From the NCBI RefSeq assembly GCF_000717055.1, contig NZ_JNXI01000017.1, positions 1-64,000 on the forward strand: DNA of 64,000 bases, read 5' to 3'. Below the pieces are notes generated by a model, which made no database searches, was not told the origin of the DNA, and was given only the letters and a program-made list of their open reading frames with translations. Origin of the DNA: Streptomyces iakyrus. Lineage in GTDB: Bacteria; Actinomycetota; Actinomycetes; Streptomycetales; Streptomycetaceae. The translations under genes and the position numbers were made by a program. Every line of letters begins with the position of its first letter. Positions within the stretch are counted from its first letter, which is position 1. Positions 61,882 through 64,000 of the stretch are shown one piece after another.

Positions 61882-62568
61882 GTGCGGGCCATGGCCACCG
61901 TGACGACGACCGCGCTCTGCCTGCTGGCGGCGGCCCTGGCCGGGTGCGGAGCCGGCGGCACCGGCGAGGACAGAACCGCCGGCGACATCCTCGACGAGGC
62001 CAACGCGACGATGCGGAAGCTGAGTTCCGTCACCGTCGACATCACCAACCGCACCACGAGCGGCGGCACGGTCACCAGCCACCTGGTGACAGATCTGGAC
62101 GGCCGATGCAGGTCCAGGACCACCTGGTCCGGCGGCGGCGTCCTGGAGCAGATCCGGCTGGGCACGACCGACTACGTCCGTCCGAACCGGGCCTACTTGC
62201 AGAAGTGGAAGAAGAAGCCGGGCGTCACCGGCGAGCAGAGGCTGTGGGTGAAGACGCCCGTCGACCCGGCCTCCCCGGGCGGCGACGGACTCACCTCCTG
62301 CGAACGGCCCTTCGACTCCTTCGGTACGGCGAAGAAGGGCGGCTCCACCCGCGTCGGAGACACCAGGGCCGTCGAGGTCATCGTGACCGACAAGGCGGAC
62401 AAGGAAGGGACGTACACCTTCTACGTCGCCGAGGAAGGCGAGCCGTACCTGCTGAAGACGGTGTACAAGAGCGGCGCGCAACGCACCACCACGTCGTTCA
62501 GCGGTTTCGACGAGCCGCTGAACGTGCGGGCGCCGAAGCCGGGCGAGGTGCTGAGCGCCGGGGGCTGA
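61882..62568 (+). CDS. LppX-like lipoprotein (second, shorter)
   Basis: A 228-residue lipoprotein, GTG start after AGGGGGG. Signal TTTALCLLAAALAGC (lipobox ALAGC), then DRTAGDILDEANATMRKLSSVTVDITNRTTSGGTVTSHLVTDLDGRCRSRTTW and EVIVTDKADKEGTYTFYVAEEGEPYLLKTVYKSG. The architecture follows the LppX/LprG type, as in 57429-58304, though similarity between the two is limited. It may carry a lipid. Confidence 0.8.
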   Translation: MRAMATVTTTALCLLAAALAGCGAGGTGEDRTAGDILDEANATMRKLSSVTVDITNRTTSGGTVTSHLVTDLDGRCRSRTTWSGGGVLEQIRLGTTDYVRPNRAYLQKWKKKPGVTGEQRLWVKTPVDPASPGGDGLTSCERPFDSFGTAKKGGSTRVGDTRAVEVIVTDKADKEGTYTFYVAEEGEPYLLKTVYKSGAQRTTTSFSGFDEPLNVRAPKPGEVLSAGG

Positions 62569-62707
62569 ACACCCGCGGGACGGCAGCGCTTTCCGTTGGA
62601 ATCCGGGCGTCAGCCGCCCGACTGGGACGAATCGTCACACCAGGGCTTGACGGGGTGGAGCCGGGCTCGGCCTACTGGAAGGCGCAGCCGGCCGAGTCGG
62701 GGGTCTG

Positions 62708-63091
62708 ATGGTGCGGCGACGTGGGGCAGCGGCGGTGGGTCTGGTGGCCTGCCTGCTGATGCTGCTGCACCTCGTCACCCCGGGGCTCGTGGACGAGGCG
62801 CGCTCCGCGGTGCCGGTCACGATGGCGGACACGACGAAGCCGGGCGTGGCCCCGAGCGCCGGGGCCGAAGGGGCCGAGGAGCCCTGTCCGTGCGAGGAGG
62901 AGCCGTCCGGGCGGCAGCTCGCGGCGCGGACGCCGCGGGCGGCGGGGGCGACCGGGACGAGCACGGTGGTGACCGGGGCGGCCGTGCCGGGCGGGAGTGG
63001 TGCGCACCTGCGTGCGGCGGGAGCGCCTCCGTGTCCGGTGGCGGTCGGATCCGCCCCGAGTACCGCCCGGTTGCAGACGTTCCGCTGCTGA
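62708..63091 (+). CDS. Hypothetical exported protein
   Basis: A 127-residue protein. An N-terminal hydrophobic stretch (AAAVGLVACLLMLLHLVTPGLV) resembles a signal or anchor. The remainder is Ala/Gly-rich with EPCPCEEEPSG and ends LQTFRC, an ending I have seen on Streptomyces hypothetical proteins. No clear ribosome site. Moderate coding evidence only. Confidence 0.55.
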   Translation: MVRRRGAAAVGLVACLLMLLHLVTPGLVDEARSAVPVTMADTTKPGVAPSAGAEGAEEPCPCEEEPSGRQLAARTPRAAGATGTSTVVTGAAVPGGSGAHLRAAGAPPCPVAVGSAPSTARLQTFRC

Positions 63092-63206
63092 GTGACGGCA
63101 GTACCGACCAGGGCCTGCGCCGTGCGGCCCGAGTACTGCCTGGTGCCGGTACGCGGTGATGTGCAGGCCTTCATGTGTCCCCATCCCGATGACACAGGAG
63201 GCAGAG

Positions 63207-64000
63207 TTGCCTGGAAAGCGCGTTCTCGTTCTGAGGCCGGACGAACTCGGCCCCAACGACAAGAAGATGTGGCGGGAGATCCGGACGGAGTCCGGCGCCC
63301 CGGCGAACCCCTTTCTCGACCCGGTGTTCACCGCGGCCGTGGGGCAGGTCAGGCCGGCTGCCCGAGTGGCGGTGCTGCAGGACGACGGCTCCCCCGTGGG
63401 GTTCTTCCCGTACGAGGCCGGGGTGCTGGGGCGGGGCCGGGCCATCGGGCTGGGGGTGTCCGACAGTCAGGGGGCCGTGCTGCGCCCCGGGGTACGGCTG
63501 GACGCCCGCCGGCTGTTACGGGTCTGCGGGCTGGCGTCCTGGGAGTTCGACAACCTCGAAGCCGGCCAGGAGGCGTTCGCGCCGCACGCGGTCGAGGAGC
63601 TCGCCTCCCCGGTCGTCGACATCGGCGACGGTTTCGAGGCGTACGCGCGACGGCTGCGGGCGCAGTCGCCGGGCTTCCTGAGACAGACCCTGGCCAAGGA
63701 GCGCAAGCTGGCCCGGCAGGTCGGCGAGGTGCGCTTCGTGTACGACGCCGGGGACCCCGGCGCGCTGCGGGCTCTGATGGAGTGGAAGTCGGCACAATAT
63801 CGGCGGACCGGACGGCGGGACCGGTTCGCCCAGGAGTGGATCACCCGGTTGGTGGGGCTGCTCGGGAGGAGCGAGGACCCGGAGTGCCGCGGGGTGCTGT
63901 CCGTGCTGTACGCCGCGGACCGGCCGGTGGCCGCGCACTTCGGGCTGCGGTCGCGCACGGTGCTGTCCTGGTGGTTCCCGGCCTACGACCGCGCGTACGC
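63207..64000 (+). CDS. GNAT family / CelD-BcsL-like acyltransferase, 3' end outside window
   Basis: The first 264 codons of a protein of the BioF2/CelD-like GNAT group often tied to exopolysaccharide synthesis. TTG 63207 is chosen since GGAGG is 6 bases upstream. Seen are TESGAPANPFLDPVFTAAVGQVRPAARVAVLQDDGSPVGFFPYE, DNLEAGQEAFAPHAVEELASPVVDIGDGFEAYARRLRAQSPGFLRQTLAKERKLARQVGEVRFVYDA and the central ALRALMEWKSAQYRRTGRRDRF, with the acetyl-CoA-binding part beginning at the window's edge. The acceptor is unknown. Confidence 0.85.
   Translation, partial: MPGKRVLVLRPDELGPNDKKMWREIRTESGAPANPFLDPVFTAAVGQVRPAARVAVLQDDGSPVGFFPYEAGVLGRGRAIGLGVSDSQGAVLRPGVRLDARRLLRVCGLASWEFDNLEAGQEAFAPHAVEELASPVVDIGDGFEAYARRLRAQSPGFLRQTLAKERKLARQVGEVRFVYDAGDPGALRALMEWKSAQYRRTGRRDRFAQEWITRLVGLLGRSEDPECRGVLSVLYAADRPVAAHFGLRSRTVLSWWFPAYDRAY

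Overview
The window is 64 kb of very GC-rich DNA with short intergenic gaps, GTG/TTG starts and many 4-bp start/stop overlaps. The gene families (SpoIIE phosphatases, snapalysin, SecDF next to TraR/DksA and MreB-like genes, PucR and LuxR regulators) point to a Streptomyces chromosome. I see no rRNA, tRNA, CRISPR array, insertion sequence or prophage. Gene ends are mostly marked by strong GC hairpins.

Region 1 (1-7891) is the most unusual. On the minus strand run a FecBCD-type metallophore importer (binding lipoprotein, two permeases, ATPase), then a 37-residue acidic peptide gene, a 14-bp perfect hairpin, a gene with a PqqD-like RRE domain of the TOMM partner-protein type, and a CocE/X-Pro-peptidase-like hydrolase that leaves the window. 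A beta-propeller gene runs the other way. Two 15-mers close to the Streptomyces Zur operator lie in the divergent promoter and inside the 17-bp spacer of a promoter reading into the peptide gene. My inference is a zinc-controlled RiPP locus whose product is tied to metal uptake.

Region 2 (7952-29766) is mixed housekeeping and signalling: an MFS exporter, flavin oxidoreductase, HAD hydrolase, NmrA-like protein, alpha/beta hydrolase, VOC proteins, two SpoIIE-type phosphatases around an aldehyde dehydrogenase and a universal stress protein, a vWA protein, a hydroxyisobutyryl-CoA hydrolase-like enzyme, a ComB-like protein, a DUF350 protein, a secreted protein-arginine deiminase with its catalytic residues, and two tandem secreted propeller-like paralogues.

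Region 3 (29846-42869) holds a complete branched-chain-amino-acid-type ABC importer (livKHMGF) with a PucR regulator, a LuxR regulator carrying a low-complexity repeat insert, a secreted cutinase of the polyester (PET) hydrolase type, snapalysin, and a short zone of decaying genes: a frameshifted LysE remnant, a LysE gene cut by an amber codon and an M1 peptidase fragment.

Region 4 (43035-49405) groups an MreB-like protein, two TraR/DksA proteins, a two-component system and a fused SecDF; it looks like a stress or secretion module. Region 5 (49395-64000) has a glycosyltransferase, a HEAT-repeat gene with a likely one-base frameshift, a secreted serine protease, phosphoglucomutase, small conserved proteins, two LppX-like lipoproteins, a TIGR01777 epimerase divergent from a MhuD-like heme-degrading enzyme, a lipid kinase, and a partial GNAT/CelD-type acyltransferase at the right edge.
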